Assembly: GCF_021432065.1 (NCBI RefSeq)
Contig: NZ_CP090364.1
Location: 1,874,601 to 1,938,600, forward strand
Length of the DNA stretch: 64,000 bases
From: Photobacterium sp. TLY01
Lineage (GTDB): Bacteria > Pseudomonadota > Gammaproteobacteria > Enterobacterales > Vibrionaceae
Direction: 5' to 3'
Shown here: piece after piece, positions 45,834 through 53,504 of the stretch
Position numbering within the stretch: position 1 is the first letter of the stretch
Layout of the letters: each line of letters opens with the position of its first letter
Translations under genes and position numbers: made by a program
Notes under the pieces: model-generated
What the model saw: the letters and a program-made list of their open reading frames with translations, nothing else
The model's database searches: none
What the model was told of the DNA's origin: nothing

Positions 45834-46700
45834 GTGCTGCTTGAAGGTGTGGAAACATTACTGGTACTCGCAAAAGAAGGCACCATGAGCCGTGCCGGCA
45901 GCCGTTTGTACATCAGTCAGAGTGCTGTGAGTAAACGCATCGCCAGGCTTGAACAAAAGTTAGGCAAAAAGCTGATTGTGCCTGATGGCCGGAATATCAA
46001 ACTAACCCCGGATGCACAGGCACTCGTGGCGCAGGTTGGTCCCGGTTTCAATGAATTAAAAGGCCAGATCTTCGATCAGCAGGCGATTCGGGATCATACC
46101 CCGATTATTCTGGCCTGTTCAGAAACCCTGGTGGCCGGTTATCTGGCCGCCCTGATGGGGCGTTTTCTGAAAGACGATCCGCATATCGTGCTCAATACCC
46201 ACCACACCCCTGTCATTGTTGAGCGCGTTCAGGCCGGTGATGCGACCGTCGGATTTTGTGCCGGTCATCTGCCCGCCCATCACGGGCTTCAGGCAAGGCA
46301 TTTATTTGATGAGCCTTTTACTGTGGTCTTCAATCAGCCATTGACTGAGACACCAGAGTGCCTGCTGACCAATGATCTCAGCAATCCGGCCAATGCCTAT
46401 CAGGCGGGCTTACTGCAGCAGGCGGGGATCCGTCCTTTGATGGAAATGGACTCCTACACTGCAGCCGCAAAACTTGCGCTGGGCGGCGCAGCCCCTGCAC
46501 TGGTGCCGCTTTCTGTGGTGAAGACACTGGCAATCAAAGAACAGGATTGCCAGCATTTTGCGTTTCTGGATGGTTTTGTCCGGCCCATTTATCTTTGCTA
46601 CCGCCAGCACAGCTACCGCTCAGAGCGCGTGAAGCACCTTATTGAAACCATTGCGGATTTTGTTCCCACAGCAGCTTTATTGCCATCAGCATCGACATAA
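45834..46700 (+). CDS. LysR-family regulator
   Basis: Protein of 288 residues starting at GTG (GGGA upstream). HTH: LLVLAKEGTMSRAGSRLYIS and SAVSKRIARLEQKLGKKL. The effector domain is divergent and His-rich in the middle (NTHHTPV, GHLPAHHGLQ). Its 3' end overlaps the 3' end of the convergent TSUP gene by 62 bp, which suggests a stable gene pair and possibly a transporter target. The ligand is unknown. Confidence 0.88.
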   Translation: MLLEGVETLLVLAKEGTMSRAGSRLYISQSAVSKRIARLEQKLGKKLIVPDGRNIKLTPDAQALVAQVGPGFNELKGQIFDQQAIRDHTPIILACSETLVAGYLAALMGRFLKDDPHIVLNTHHTPVIVERVQAGDATVGFCAGHLPAHHGLQARHLFDEPFTVVFNQPLTETPECLLTNDLSNPANAYQAGLLQQAGIRPLMEMDSYTAAAKLALGGAAPALVPLSVVKTLAIKEQDCQHFAFLDGFVRPIYLCYRQHSYRSERVKHLIETIADFVPTAALLPSAST

Positions 46701-47409
46701 TCACCACCATAGGACGGATGAGCTTTCGTCCGTTGCTGACCACCACTTTGGCCCCGATTCTGGCGCCGATGAATCCGCCGACCGCCATCACCAGACCAAT
46801 CTCCCAAACCGGCAGGCCTGCCATGATAAAAAACATCAGTGCCGCAATATTCGAGGTGAAATTGAGCACCTTAGTGCGAGCAGTCGCCTCCACGATACCC
46901 AGACCAGCCAAAGTCACAAAACAAATGGTAAACAGTGAGCCGGTCCCCGGCCCGAAGAAGCCATCATAAAAACCAATGCTGGTGCCGACAGTAAAGGCAA
47001 AAAGTCCGTCAGAAATCTTCGCTTTCCCGCCGTGAATACTGGCCTGGGGCGCGAACAGAAAATACAGAGAAATGACAATCAGCAAGGCAGGAATCATGGT
47101 TGTTAATACGCCTGCATCAATCACTTGTACCAGTTCCGCACCCACGGCTGAACCGACAAAAGTACAGAGGATTGCCAGCACCATTTGCCTGAGATCGACC
47201 AGGCCGTTACGCACAAAATAATAGGTCGCCGAAAAACTGCCAAAGGAGCTTTGCAGTTTATTGGTCGCCAGCGCCTGCGTGGGAGGGACGCCTGCTGCCA
47301 GCAAGGCCGGGACTGTCAGCAGCCCGCCACCACCGGCAATCGCATCAATAAAGGCAGCCAGCCCGGCCACGAAGAATAAAATCGCGAGAATGTCTAAAGA
47401 GATGTCCAT
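46639..47409 (-). CDS. TSUP (TauE/SafE) family transporter
   Basis: Inner-membrane protein of 256 residues with about eight TM helices. Two family repeats are visible: DAIAGGGGLLTVPALLAAG near the N terminus and FYDGFFGPGTGS in the middle. Members export or import sulfite, sulfonates and organic acids. The substrate is unknown here. A paralogue of the same family lies at 55.4-56.2 kb. It is convergent with, and overlaps, the LysR gene. Confidence 0.9.
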   Translation of the reverse strand: MDISLDILAILFFVAGLAAFIDAIAGGGGLLTVPALLAAGVPPTQALATNKLQSSFGSFSATYYFVRNGLVDLRQMVLAILCTFVGSAVGAELVQVIDAGVLTTMIPALLIVISLYFLFAPQASIHGGKAKISDGLFAFTVGTSIGFYDGFFGPGTGSLFTICFVTLAGLGIVEATARTKVLNFTSNIAALMFFIMAGLPVWEIGLVMAVGGFIGARIGAKVVVSNGRKLIRPMVVIMSMLMAIKLLWEQNPQWFQ

Positions 47410-47543
47410 ACTTCTTCCTGAAAACGATGGGGGCCTGTCCCCATGGCCGGAAAAATTAACATCCCTCAGAATCGGTTAACAGCGAAAGCTAAGATATCAA
47501 TTCATTCCACAATGGAATCAATAAGCACTTAAGCGCTCTTTAT

Positions 47544-47612
47544 GTCTGTCCCTGTAAGGCTAGTGTGTCTGTCCCTGTAAAGCTGTCGTGTCTGTCCTTT
47601 TAAGACTGTCAG
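47544..47612. repeat. Three 23-bp tandem direct repeats
   Basis: The core GTGTCTGTCCCTGTAA (with variants ATGTCTGTCCCTGTAA and GTGTCTGTCCTTTTAA) recurs with GTCTGTCC starting at 47544, 47567 and 47590, an exact 23-bp period. There are no spacers of CRISPR type. The array lies 45 bp upstream of a 40-codon ORF. Confidence 0.75.
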
Positions 47613-47656
47613 AAAATGACCCGACCGATCTACACTTAACTTGGAGGTAAAAGGTT

Positions 47657-47779
47657 ATGTCTATCAAGATGTCTTGCTCTGAGTGCACTCCCTCTTTATC
47701 GCAGGCTGAAAACTTACAGGAATGGGTCAAAGCTGCCATTCAGGCGCTGGAAGACTTATTGAAGTCTCCGCAAGATTAG
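47657..47779 (+). CDS. Putative 40-residue protein
   Basis: A short ORF (MSIKMSCSECTPSLSQ... ending KSPQD) with an excellent ribosome site, GGAGGT, 10 nt before the ATG. It has two cysteines in CSEC and an amphipathic helix (NLQEWVKAAIQALEDLLK). No family was recognised. It lies directly after three 23-bp repeats and 60 bp before the convergent PEP-CTERM gene end, sharing its terminator hairpin. A small regulatory protein or a fragment of a mobile element are both possible. Confidence 0.5.
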   Translation: MSIKMSCSECTPSLSQAENLQEWVKAAIQALEDLLKSPQD

Positions 47780-47796
47780 CGCTTTCACGCACAAGA

Positions 47797-47818
47797 AAAG
47801 GGAGCATAGGCTCCCTTT
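47797..47818. terminator. Terminator of the second PEP-CTERM gene
   Basis: AAAGGGAGC-ATAG-GCTCCCTTT stem-loop, 21 bp past the minus-strand stop, with TTTTCTT following on that strand. It may also end the small plus-strand ORF. Confidence 0.75.
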
Positions 47819-47839
47819 CCGACACAGTTGATTGACTGG

Positions 47840-48682
47840 TTATGCCTGATGGCGACGTCTGTACTGACGGCTTAGCAAGCCCAGTAAGCCGATCCCCAGT
47901 AAAGCTAAGCTGCCAGGTTCAGGAACCGGGGTTGGCGGATCGCCACCATCCGGATCAAACGCCACCTGGCCATGTGCCCACTCTTCATACCCTGAATCAA
48001 ACTCAGAGAAGCTGGAGTAGAGAACAAAATTGTTCTGACCGACGGGAATATTAGCGAAGTAATTCTCATTGATTAAGAACACCAAATCCGTCGCACCGCT
48101 ACCCGGGCCGTTGTTATTCTTACTGGTATCCAGACGCACTGAGTTATCCAGGAAAGCACCGTTGTCATCCCAGTCCAGACTCCAGAGCAAAGTACTGCTC
48201 TGCAGGTTGGCAATATCATCCACATTCTGACTGGCAACACTGGTTGAGAACAGCATCAGGTTCGTCAGTACAATCTCATTATTATTCCCGGTTTCATTGG
48301 CATCAAGAATAAAGGCGTAGAAACCATCCAGCGACTGCAGCTCAGAAAACGTTACATCACGGGTAAAATTACCCGACGGATGCTGATCCATCATATAGGG
48401 ATCTGTCGTACTGGTATTAAAACCTTCCTGGATACCGTTTCCATCCCCGTTGCTGTTCCCATTTCCGTTACCATTCCCACCTTCCTGAACTCGCAGGAAT
48501 GATCCCAGATTGCCCGATCCCGCCCCGGTTTGCTGGTAAACCGCAACATAACTGTCACCTTGGTTGCCCATCGTCAGAACGGCCTGATCCACACCCGGTG
48601 CAGCTAAATTGATTTCAGCCGCGTTGGCCGAAACACTCAGACAACACAGTGCTGTCATAGTTAAACCACTGAATAACTTCAT
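47840..48682 (-). CDS. PEP-CTERM exported protein with Gly-Asn repeat
   Basis: Protein of 280 residues. Signal peptide (1-21, ANA-AE), a low-complexity segment of alternating Gly/Asn (GGNGNGNGNSNGDGNG, about 68-83), a beta-rich body with Asp/Asn-rich loops, and a C-terminal sorting tag PVPEPGSLALLGIGLLGLL followed by RQYRRRHQA. It should be processed by an exosortase/PEP-CTERM system encoded elsewhere. The function of the body is unknown; a matrix or adhesion role is inferred from the tag only. Confidence 0.87.
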   Translation of the reverse strand: MKLFSGLTMTALCCLSVSANAAEINLAAPGVDQAVLTMGNQGDSYVAVYQQTGAGSGNLGSFLRVQEGGNGNGNGNSNGDGNGIQEGFNTSTTDPYMMDQHPSGNFTRDVTFSELQSLDGFYAFILDANETGNNNEIVLTNLMLFSTSVASQNVDDIANLQSSTLLWSLDWDDNGAFLDNSVRLDTSKNNNGPGSGATDLVFLINENYFANIPVGQNNFVLYSSFSEFDSGYEEWAHGQVAFDPDGGDPPTPVPEPGSLALLGIGLLGLLSRQYRRRHQA

Positions 48683-48829
48683 CCTTTGCCCCTCTGTCTA
48701 CTACATGAGTTACAGATTGATAAAGCAAAGATGAGGCCAAATGGTAAGTGTTTGTTTTTTATTTTAAAAATAGGCTGGATCAGGGAGGGGTGTAAAATTA
48801 TCAGACACGTCTGTGGTTGATCCTTCCTG

Positions 48830-49420
48830 TCAGTCCAGGGGCTGTTCATCCTGGCTTTTACGTGTCATTTCTGCCGACAAGGTTAACTGCACCATAACGT
48901 ACCGCTTAAACACTTCGCTGAGAGGCTGGGTATCCAGCGCCAGCTGCATACACCGAAGCCATGCATCTTTCTCGGCGCTGTTAAGACGTACCCGTCGCCG
49001 GTTGATATTGAGATAACGACGACCGTTGGATTTTGTGTAAAGCGGTACTTCACCCCGTATCCAGGTCAACAGAAAAGTCACAAGTGTTTCACGAAAATCA
49101 GTCAGATCGTCTGGGTATTTGGCCCGTATCACCGCCAGATCAGGGTGTGTGTCCATACAATGACAAAATGCATCAGCCAGTTTACGAATACCGGCCTCAC
49201 CACCCGCTGCATCCAGCCGGTTGTGTCCGGATGAGAAATCCAGAGTGCGACTACTGACAATATCTGAAATATCACGTTCGGGAGGTATCACAACATCGCC
49301 CACGACAAAAAATACAGCTATGCATTCATTATCGGCAAAATACTGCCAATTGATGGAAAAATCTGTATTCGAAATGGGACAAAAGAAAGCCTTCACCATA
49401 AGGTGAAGGCTTGAATGCAT
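48830..49420 (-). CDS. Group II truncated-haemoglobin-like protein without proximal histidine
   Basis: Residues about 73-165 of the longest frame match the truncated globin fold: GGEAGIRKLADAF, CMDTHPDLAVIRAKYPDDL, TFLLTWIRGEVPLYTKSNG and SAEKDAWLRCMQLALD. The proximal (F8) His normally lies 13 residues before the conserved Trp (W154); here that position is R141 in NINRRRVRL, and the B10 Tyr position is C86. Haem ligation is therefore doubtful. The start is uncertain: the longest frame begins at 49420, but a terminator hairpin covers its first codons, and no later start (GTG 49303, GTG 49291) has a good ribosome site. The longest frame is reported. Confidence 0.65.
   Translation of the reverse strand: MHSSLHLMVKAFFCPISNTDFSINWQYFADNECIAVFFVVGDVVIPPERDISDIVSSRTLDFSSGHNRLDAAGGEAGIRKLADAFCHCMDTHPDLAVIRAKYPDDLTDFRETLVTFLLTWIRGEVPLYTKSNGRRYLNINRRRVRLNSAEKDAWLRCMQLALDTQPLSEVFKRYVMVQLTLSAEMTRKSQDEQPLD
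49387..49412 (-). terminator. Terminator of the Sel1 gene
   Basis: AAGCCTTCACC-TTAT-GGTGAAGGCTT (minus-strand reading), 11-bp perfect stem followed by TCTTTT, 56 bp after the stop codon. It overlaps the 5' end of the longest frame of the globin-like gene. Confidence 0.75.
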
Positions 49421-49467
49421 AACAGGAGAAGAAATAACCGTTCAGGTGTTGTTATGCGAAAAGGGGA

Positions 49468-50292
49468 TTACAGTGAAGCACTGTAAATTGTCTGGTTTTG
49501 CTGATAGAGCCTTAAGCGTTGCGTAAACTTAGCAATGCGTTGCGCTTCTGCGTCCTGCTCTAATTTTTCAAGCGCAATTTCCTGTGCTCTAACCGCCTGG
49601 TTGAACTGACCACAGGCAGCATAAGCAGCCGCAAGATTGTCATAGTCTCCCGCATCTGCCTCAGACTTTTTGACCAGTTGTTTCGCCAGCTTCAGTGCCA
49701 AATGACCATCGCGCTCTTTTTCATCTGAGCAGGTTGCGTATAACCAGACCAGATTGCGCTTTGAATCCAGAGAACCGCCATTTGATGCCTGGGTAAACCA
49801 GTGGATTGCTTTTCCGCAATTCACTTTACCTTCAGCACCGGAGGCATAATAATTTCCCAGCTCGACCATGGCGGGAATATCTCCCTCTTTGGCAGCCTTG
49901 CTGTACCAGTTAAGGGCCAGCTCATTATTCTGCGGCAACAGCTGGCCTTTTTTGAACAAGTCACCAATCATTGTTTTTACTTCAGGCATATCCACTGCGG
50001 CTTTTTCCAGCCAATACAGCCCTTTCAGCGGATCAGCTTCAATGCCACTATTCCCTTCCAGGTACGCCCGGCCCAGGAAAAGCTGCATATTCTTATCACC
50101 TTCTTCCGCTTCAAGTTCGACGTATTTTAGTGTCGATTTCAGGTGATTGGTCGGCTTTGTGGTCACAGATGCCTGAACCGGATGTATACCATACGCCATC
50201 ACAGCAACACCAAATACTGAACTGAGTGCAATCTGTTTGAGTAGTGTGAGTCCATTCAACGCCGGTGAAAGCAATTTGCCACTGAAAGTCAT
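49468..50292 (-). CDS. Exported Sel1/TPR-repeat protein
   Basis: Protein of 274 residues. The N terminus carries a late signal sequence (about 20-42, VFGVAVMAYGIHPVQA-S). Four or so Sel1-like repeats follow: GRAYLEGNSGIEADPLKGLYW, GDLFKKGQLLPQNNELALNW, GNYYASGAEGKVNCGKAIHW, then a TPR-like pair (AAAYAACGQFNQAVRAQEIAL). Such proteins are periplasmic scaffolds. The partner is unknown. It may belong with the neighbouring globin-like or lipoprotein genes, but separate terminators suggest independent units. Confidence 0.82.
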   Translation of the reverse strand: MTFSGKLLSPALNGLTLLKQIALSSVFGVAVMAYGIHPVQASVTTKPTNHLKSTLKYVELEAEEGDKNMQLFLGRAYLEGNSGIEADPLKGLYWLEKAAVDMPEVKTMIGDLFKKGQLLPQNNELALNWYSKAAKEGDIPAMVELGNYYASGAEGKVNCGKAIHWFTQASNGGSLDSKRNLVWLYATCSDEKERDGHLALKLAKQLVKKSEADAGDYDNLAAAYAACGQFNQAVRAQEIALEKLEQDAEAQRIAKFTQRLRLYQQNQTIYSASL

Positions 50293-50614
50293 AGTTGTTT
50301 CTCTTTGGTTCCTTTACACGCAATGGGGAGAACTTTAATGAATGGCAGGTTAAAAAACAACCAGACCTATCTGGGCATTCACGACTAAAAACATCGACAT
50401 TATGGATAAACAGGACAGGAATCAAAGAGTTGTTCTGGCGAGACTGAGATTATTTTTGCGCAAAAATGAGATATTGATCTTGTGAAAAAAGCTAAAAAAC
50501 CGCATTTTCAGCATGATCGACTAGCTGTTCAGTAGCAATTCAAGCTTGTGACAAAAAGAAACCGGTCGAACAAAGTCGACCGGTTGTACATGTGTAAGTT
50601 CGCTAAATCAAAAT
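50293..50614. other. Intergenic region, about 320 bp
   Basis: Upstream region of the Sel1 gene plus the terminator (50560-50585) of the lipoprotein gene. AT-rich, no gene supported. Confidence 0.5.
50560..50585 (-). terminator. Terminator of the DUF4382-like lipoprotein gene
   Basis: AACCGGTCGA / TCGACCGGTT, 10-bp stem with a 6-nt loop, followed on the minus strand by TTTCTTTTTG. Confidence 0.8.
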
Positions 50615-51700
50615 CTATCTAGCTAGATAACCACTGTATCCCACATCATATCCACCTTCTGATTTTTCCGTCACTTTAACATCGTATTTGCCGTAACCGG
50701 AAAACTCAGGGATAGCGTCATCGACATCACACATGATTTCGAAGTCATAATAGCCTTTCGGAATACTTGCCATACCGTAAGAATAGGTCCCATCACCATC
50801 ATCATTTACAATAGTAATATAATCAGGCTCAGCACCTGAACTTGGGCCTTCAGAGTCGGATTTGAATAAATAAATCAATTTCATGGCATCTTCAATACAA
50901 GCTGAGTCCAAAACATCTCCCACAACTTGAATTGCATCTAATTGTTTATTCACCAGCCACATACCTTTACCAGTTATACTATATGTGCCATTTTGCAAAC
51001 TAAAAGCACTGTAGGGGTCTATCACCATAGAGTACGTGTAGTAATCAGCGTCATCTTTATACTTTTGATACGTATCTTTTAAGTTAAACCCAGCAAACTC
51101 CAGTTTACCGCCCAGATCCAATGATTTATAGTCTCCATCGTACTCCTGAACATATGAGTACGGACTACCAGAGCTAATATCAATATCACCATCACTGTCG
51201 ATATCCCAACCACCTTCACCATAGCTATCTTGATCGTTAATTTTCAGGGTTACACTGACATAATCATCAACCGGCAGGCGAACACCTTTGAGCAGAGAAA
51301 CCAAATCCTTGCTCATGTGCAGTAAATCAATCAGCACCATGCCTTCTGGCAGCGCATCATTAATGATTTCTGATGGTGGCACACAATTAGGATCTGACTT
51401 CAGCGCCTCTTCAATCACCTCATTGGTATATTCAATAATGTTGCCGGCACTACCTTTAATTTCCAGACCTGTAATAGCCAGGCACACTTTGCGTGGGCCG
51501 TCATAACCGTCTCCGGGATTACCGGGGCCGCCGGGATCACCAGGATCCGTACCCGGATTTTCAGGGACTTCAATCGTGACGGGCACTTCCTGCTGACCAT
51601 CTGAATCCAATGGTGTATTCGCAGCGTTATCCGCACTGTCTGAATCACTACAACCCGCCACTGCCATCATGGCGAGCATTAATAGAATTATACTTTTCAT
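50615..51700 (-). CDS. DUF4382-like lipoprotein
   Basis: A protein of 361 residues with lipobox VAGC (about 14-17) and an acidic, Gly/Pro-rich linker (GTDPGDPGGPGNPGDG). The body has the pattern of DUF4382 surface lipoproteins: VCLAITGLEIKG, EGMVLIDLLHMSKDLVSLLK and LPVDDYVSVTLKIN. DIDSDGDIDISSG looks like a calcium-binding Asp loop. Codon use is AT-richer than its neighbours. The ATG at 51700 has AGGGGTGATG upstream and starts the lipoprotein signal. The DUF assignment is by memory of the pattern and moderate. Confidence 0.7.
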   Translation of the reverse strand: MKSIILLMLAMMAVAGCSDSDSADNAANTPLDSDGQQEVPVTIEVPENPGTDPGDPGGPGNPGDGYDGPRKVCLAITGLEIKGSAGNIIEYTNEVIEEALKSDPNCVPPSEIINDALPEGMVLIDLLHMSKDLVSLLKGVRLPVDDYVSVTLKINDQDSYGEGGWDIDSDGDIDISSGSPYSYVQEYDGDYKSLDLGGKLEFAGFNLKDTYQKYKDDADYYTYSMVIDPYSAFSLQNGTYSITGKGMWLVNKQLDAIQVVGDVLDSACIEDAMKLIYLFKSDSEGPSSGAEPDYITIVNDDGDGTYSYGMASIPKGYYDFEIMCDVDDAIPEFSGYGKYDVKVTEKSEGGYDVGYSGYLAR

Positions 51701-52012
51701 GTCATCACCCCTACGACAAAACTTATTCATTCGTTATTCACTATTCACCCAACCCGGCCGCCACGCCTGAAACATGCATTGAGTGGTTAGTCAGATGGCC
51801 GACTCCAACACTAAAATTCTAGGCACTCTACCGAGCCCCAAAGCGCTATCGACTGTGACACTAACGATTGAGAAACAGGTCTTAGGAACAAGACAAAACT
51901 GACCGCATGATGATGCAAAAGAAGAATAAAAAGAGGCGAAGTGAACGCTCAGACAAGGCTTGATATAAAAGCCCTCAAGTCAGAGGGCTGGAAAGAACAG
52001 GATAAAATTAGG
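51701..52012. other. Intergenic region, about 310 bp
   Basis: Promoter region of the DUF4382-like gene on the left, terminator of the MocR gene (51970-51989) on the right. No gene supported. Confidence 0.5.
51970..51989 (-). terminator. Terminator of the MocR gene
   Basis: AGCCCTC / GAGGGCT stem with a 6-nt loop, then TTTTATA on the minus strand, 24 bp past the stop. Confidence 0.7.
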
Positions 52013-53353
52013 CTAAAAAGGGAACATTGTGTTCATTTCTGACTGGAGTAACACATTTAGTTTATGTAACCCTTCCTCCAGTCTCTGATCTGTAGACACT
52101 GACATCAACGATAACCGCACATGCCCGGACTCATTCGCATCAGGGCAAAAGTAACTGCCGCTACTCACGATTACATCGCGATTCTTTGCTTCCATGACAA
52201 ACCGGTCCGAGCGCCAGCCTTCGGGTAATGGGAGCCAGATGTGATAACCTTCACTTTCTCTGAATGACGAGCTCAATATCGACTTAGCAATCTTCTGTCT
52301 GCGCATCGCAGTGTGTTGTTGCTGACTGGCAAGGCTAAAAGCACTGCCGCTGGCAATCATCTCAGAGGCTGCAATGTAATTAAGTGGTGAAGAGAGCCAG
52401 ATATTAGCTCGGATGTGAGCATTAATCATCGTGACTTGACTATTAGGGACTTTAATGAAGCCACAACGTAACGCAGGACTGATTGCCTTTGACAAACTCG
52501 TAATGTGGAAGCATTGTTCCGGGATGAAATTGCAGATTGCAGGTATTGTTTCTATGTTCAAAAAACCATAGATATCGTCTTCAATCAACCACACGTTAGA
52601 TCCGGCAATAACCTCAGCAATTTGCTTGCGTCTTTCGTAAGGCATTGTTATCCCAGTTGGATTCTGATGTGAAGGGATGACAACCACCAACTTTGGCTTA
52701 TCTTCCCAAATCACAGCCGCCAGGCTGTCAGGGCACATACCATGATTATCCAGCGCTATGCCGACGACTCGCCTACCTAACAAGCTGCCAATGGCCAAAA
52801 TACCTGGGTATGTCAGGGTTTCAACAGCAATCGTATCCCCAGGTTTGGTCAAAGCGATGATGAGCAGAGATAAAGCGTGCTGGGCACCATCAACCAGCAA
52901 GGTATTCTCAGGTGTACCCTTTTCAAGCCCAAATCTGGCTGCCCACTTAACGCCTGATTCCCGATGTACCTTGTGCCCTGAAAACTCTGAATAACCAATC
53001 AGGTCTGCACTAAATAGCTTCGACACATTCGTGAAGGCTTCCTGTAGCACAGGTACACTTTGACTCAGGCAAGGCTGGAGAAGAGAAAAGTTAAAACACT
53101 CTTCGTGCTCAGGAGCCTGTATGACCTGCCCCAATGCAGTTTTACCCTTTACAAAAGTTCCCCGCCCGACAAAGGATTCTACGCAATCTTTCTCAGCGAG
53201 CATCTTATAAGCCTTAGCGACTGTCGCCGGTGTTGTATCCAGTTCTTCCGCTAACTCCCGATGAGTTGGCAGCCGTGAATTAGGGGGATATTGGCCACTT
53301 TCGATTCTTGATTCTATGGCACTGGCAATATGCCTGAATTTGGTTTCACTCAC
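52013..53353 (-). CDS. MocR-type (GntR-aminotransferase fusion) regulator
   Basis: Protein of 446 residues. GntR winged HTH at 1-70 (YPPNSRLPTHRELAEELDTT, ATVAKAYKMLAEKD), linker, then a fold-type I aminotransferase-like domain (about 95-440). PLP contacts are intact: NPTG (231-234), DD near 260 with Y262, and the Schiff-base lysine K289 in HITSLSKAISPALRCGF. MocR regulators sense PLP adducts with amino acids or similar amines, so the divergent operon probably handles an amine or amino acid. It lies 151 bp from the oxygenase gene. Confidence 0.92.
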   Translation of the reverse strand: MSETKFRHIASAIESRIESGQYPPNSRLPTHRELAEELDTTPATVAKAYKMLAEKDCVESFVGRGTFVKGKTALGQVIQAPEHEECFNFSLLQPCLSQSVPVLQEAFTNVSKLFSADLIGYSEFSGHKVHRESGVKWAARFGLEKGTPENTLLVDGAQHALSLLIIALTKPGDTIAVETLTYPGILAIGSLLGRRVVGIALDNHGMCPDSLAAVIWEDKPKLVVVIPSHQNPTGITMPYERRKQIAEVIAGSNVWLIEDDIYGFLNIETIPAICNFIPEQCFHITSLSKAISPALRCGFIKVPNSQVTMINAHIRANIWLSSPLNYIAASEMIASGSAFSLASQQQHTAMRRQKIAKSILSSSFRESEGYHIWLPLPEGWRSDRFVMEAKNRDVIVSSGSYFCPDANESGHVRLSLMSVSTDQRLEEGLHKLNVLLQSEMNTMFPF

Positions 53354-53431
53354 ACCAAAACTCCATGCAAGGACAACTCAATCTATAAGGTGCCTAGTGT
53401 AATGACAAATTGGGAAAATTCAAATTACACA

Positions 53432-53460
53432 TTGACATATGTCATCAAAGACAATTAAAT
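53432..53460 (+). promoter_or_regulatory. Candidate promoter and operator of the oxygenase operon
   Basis: TTGACA (53432-53437) is followed after 17 bp by TTAAAT (53455-53460). The -35 overlaps a perfect 12-bp palindrome TGACATATGTCA (53433-53444), a natural place for regulator binding in the MocR/oxygenase divergent region. Confidence 0.5.
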
Positions 53461-53504
53461 TATCTTATGCAACAAATGACACAACAGTTAATTGGAGAAA
53501 TTGA

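Noticed and set aside
47544..47612. CRISPR array
   Set aside because: Units are directly adjacent with a 23-bp period, only three copies, no spacers and no cas genes.
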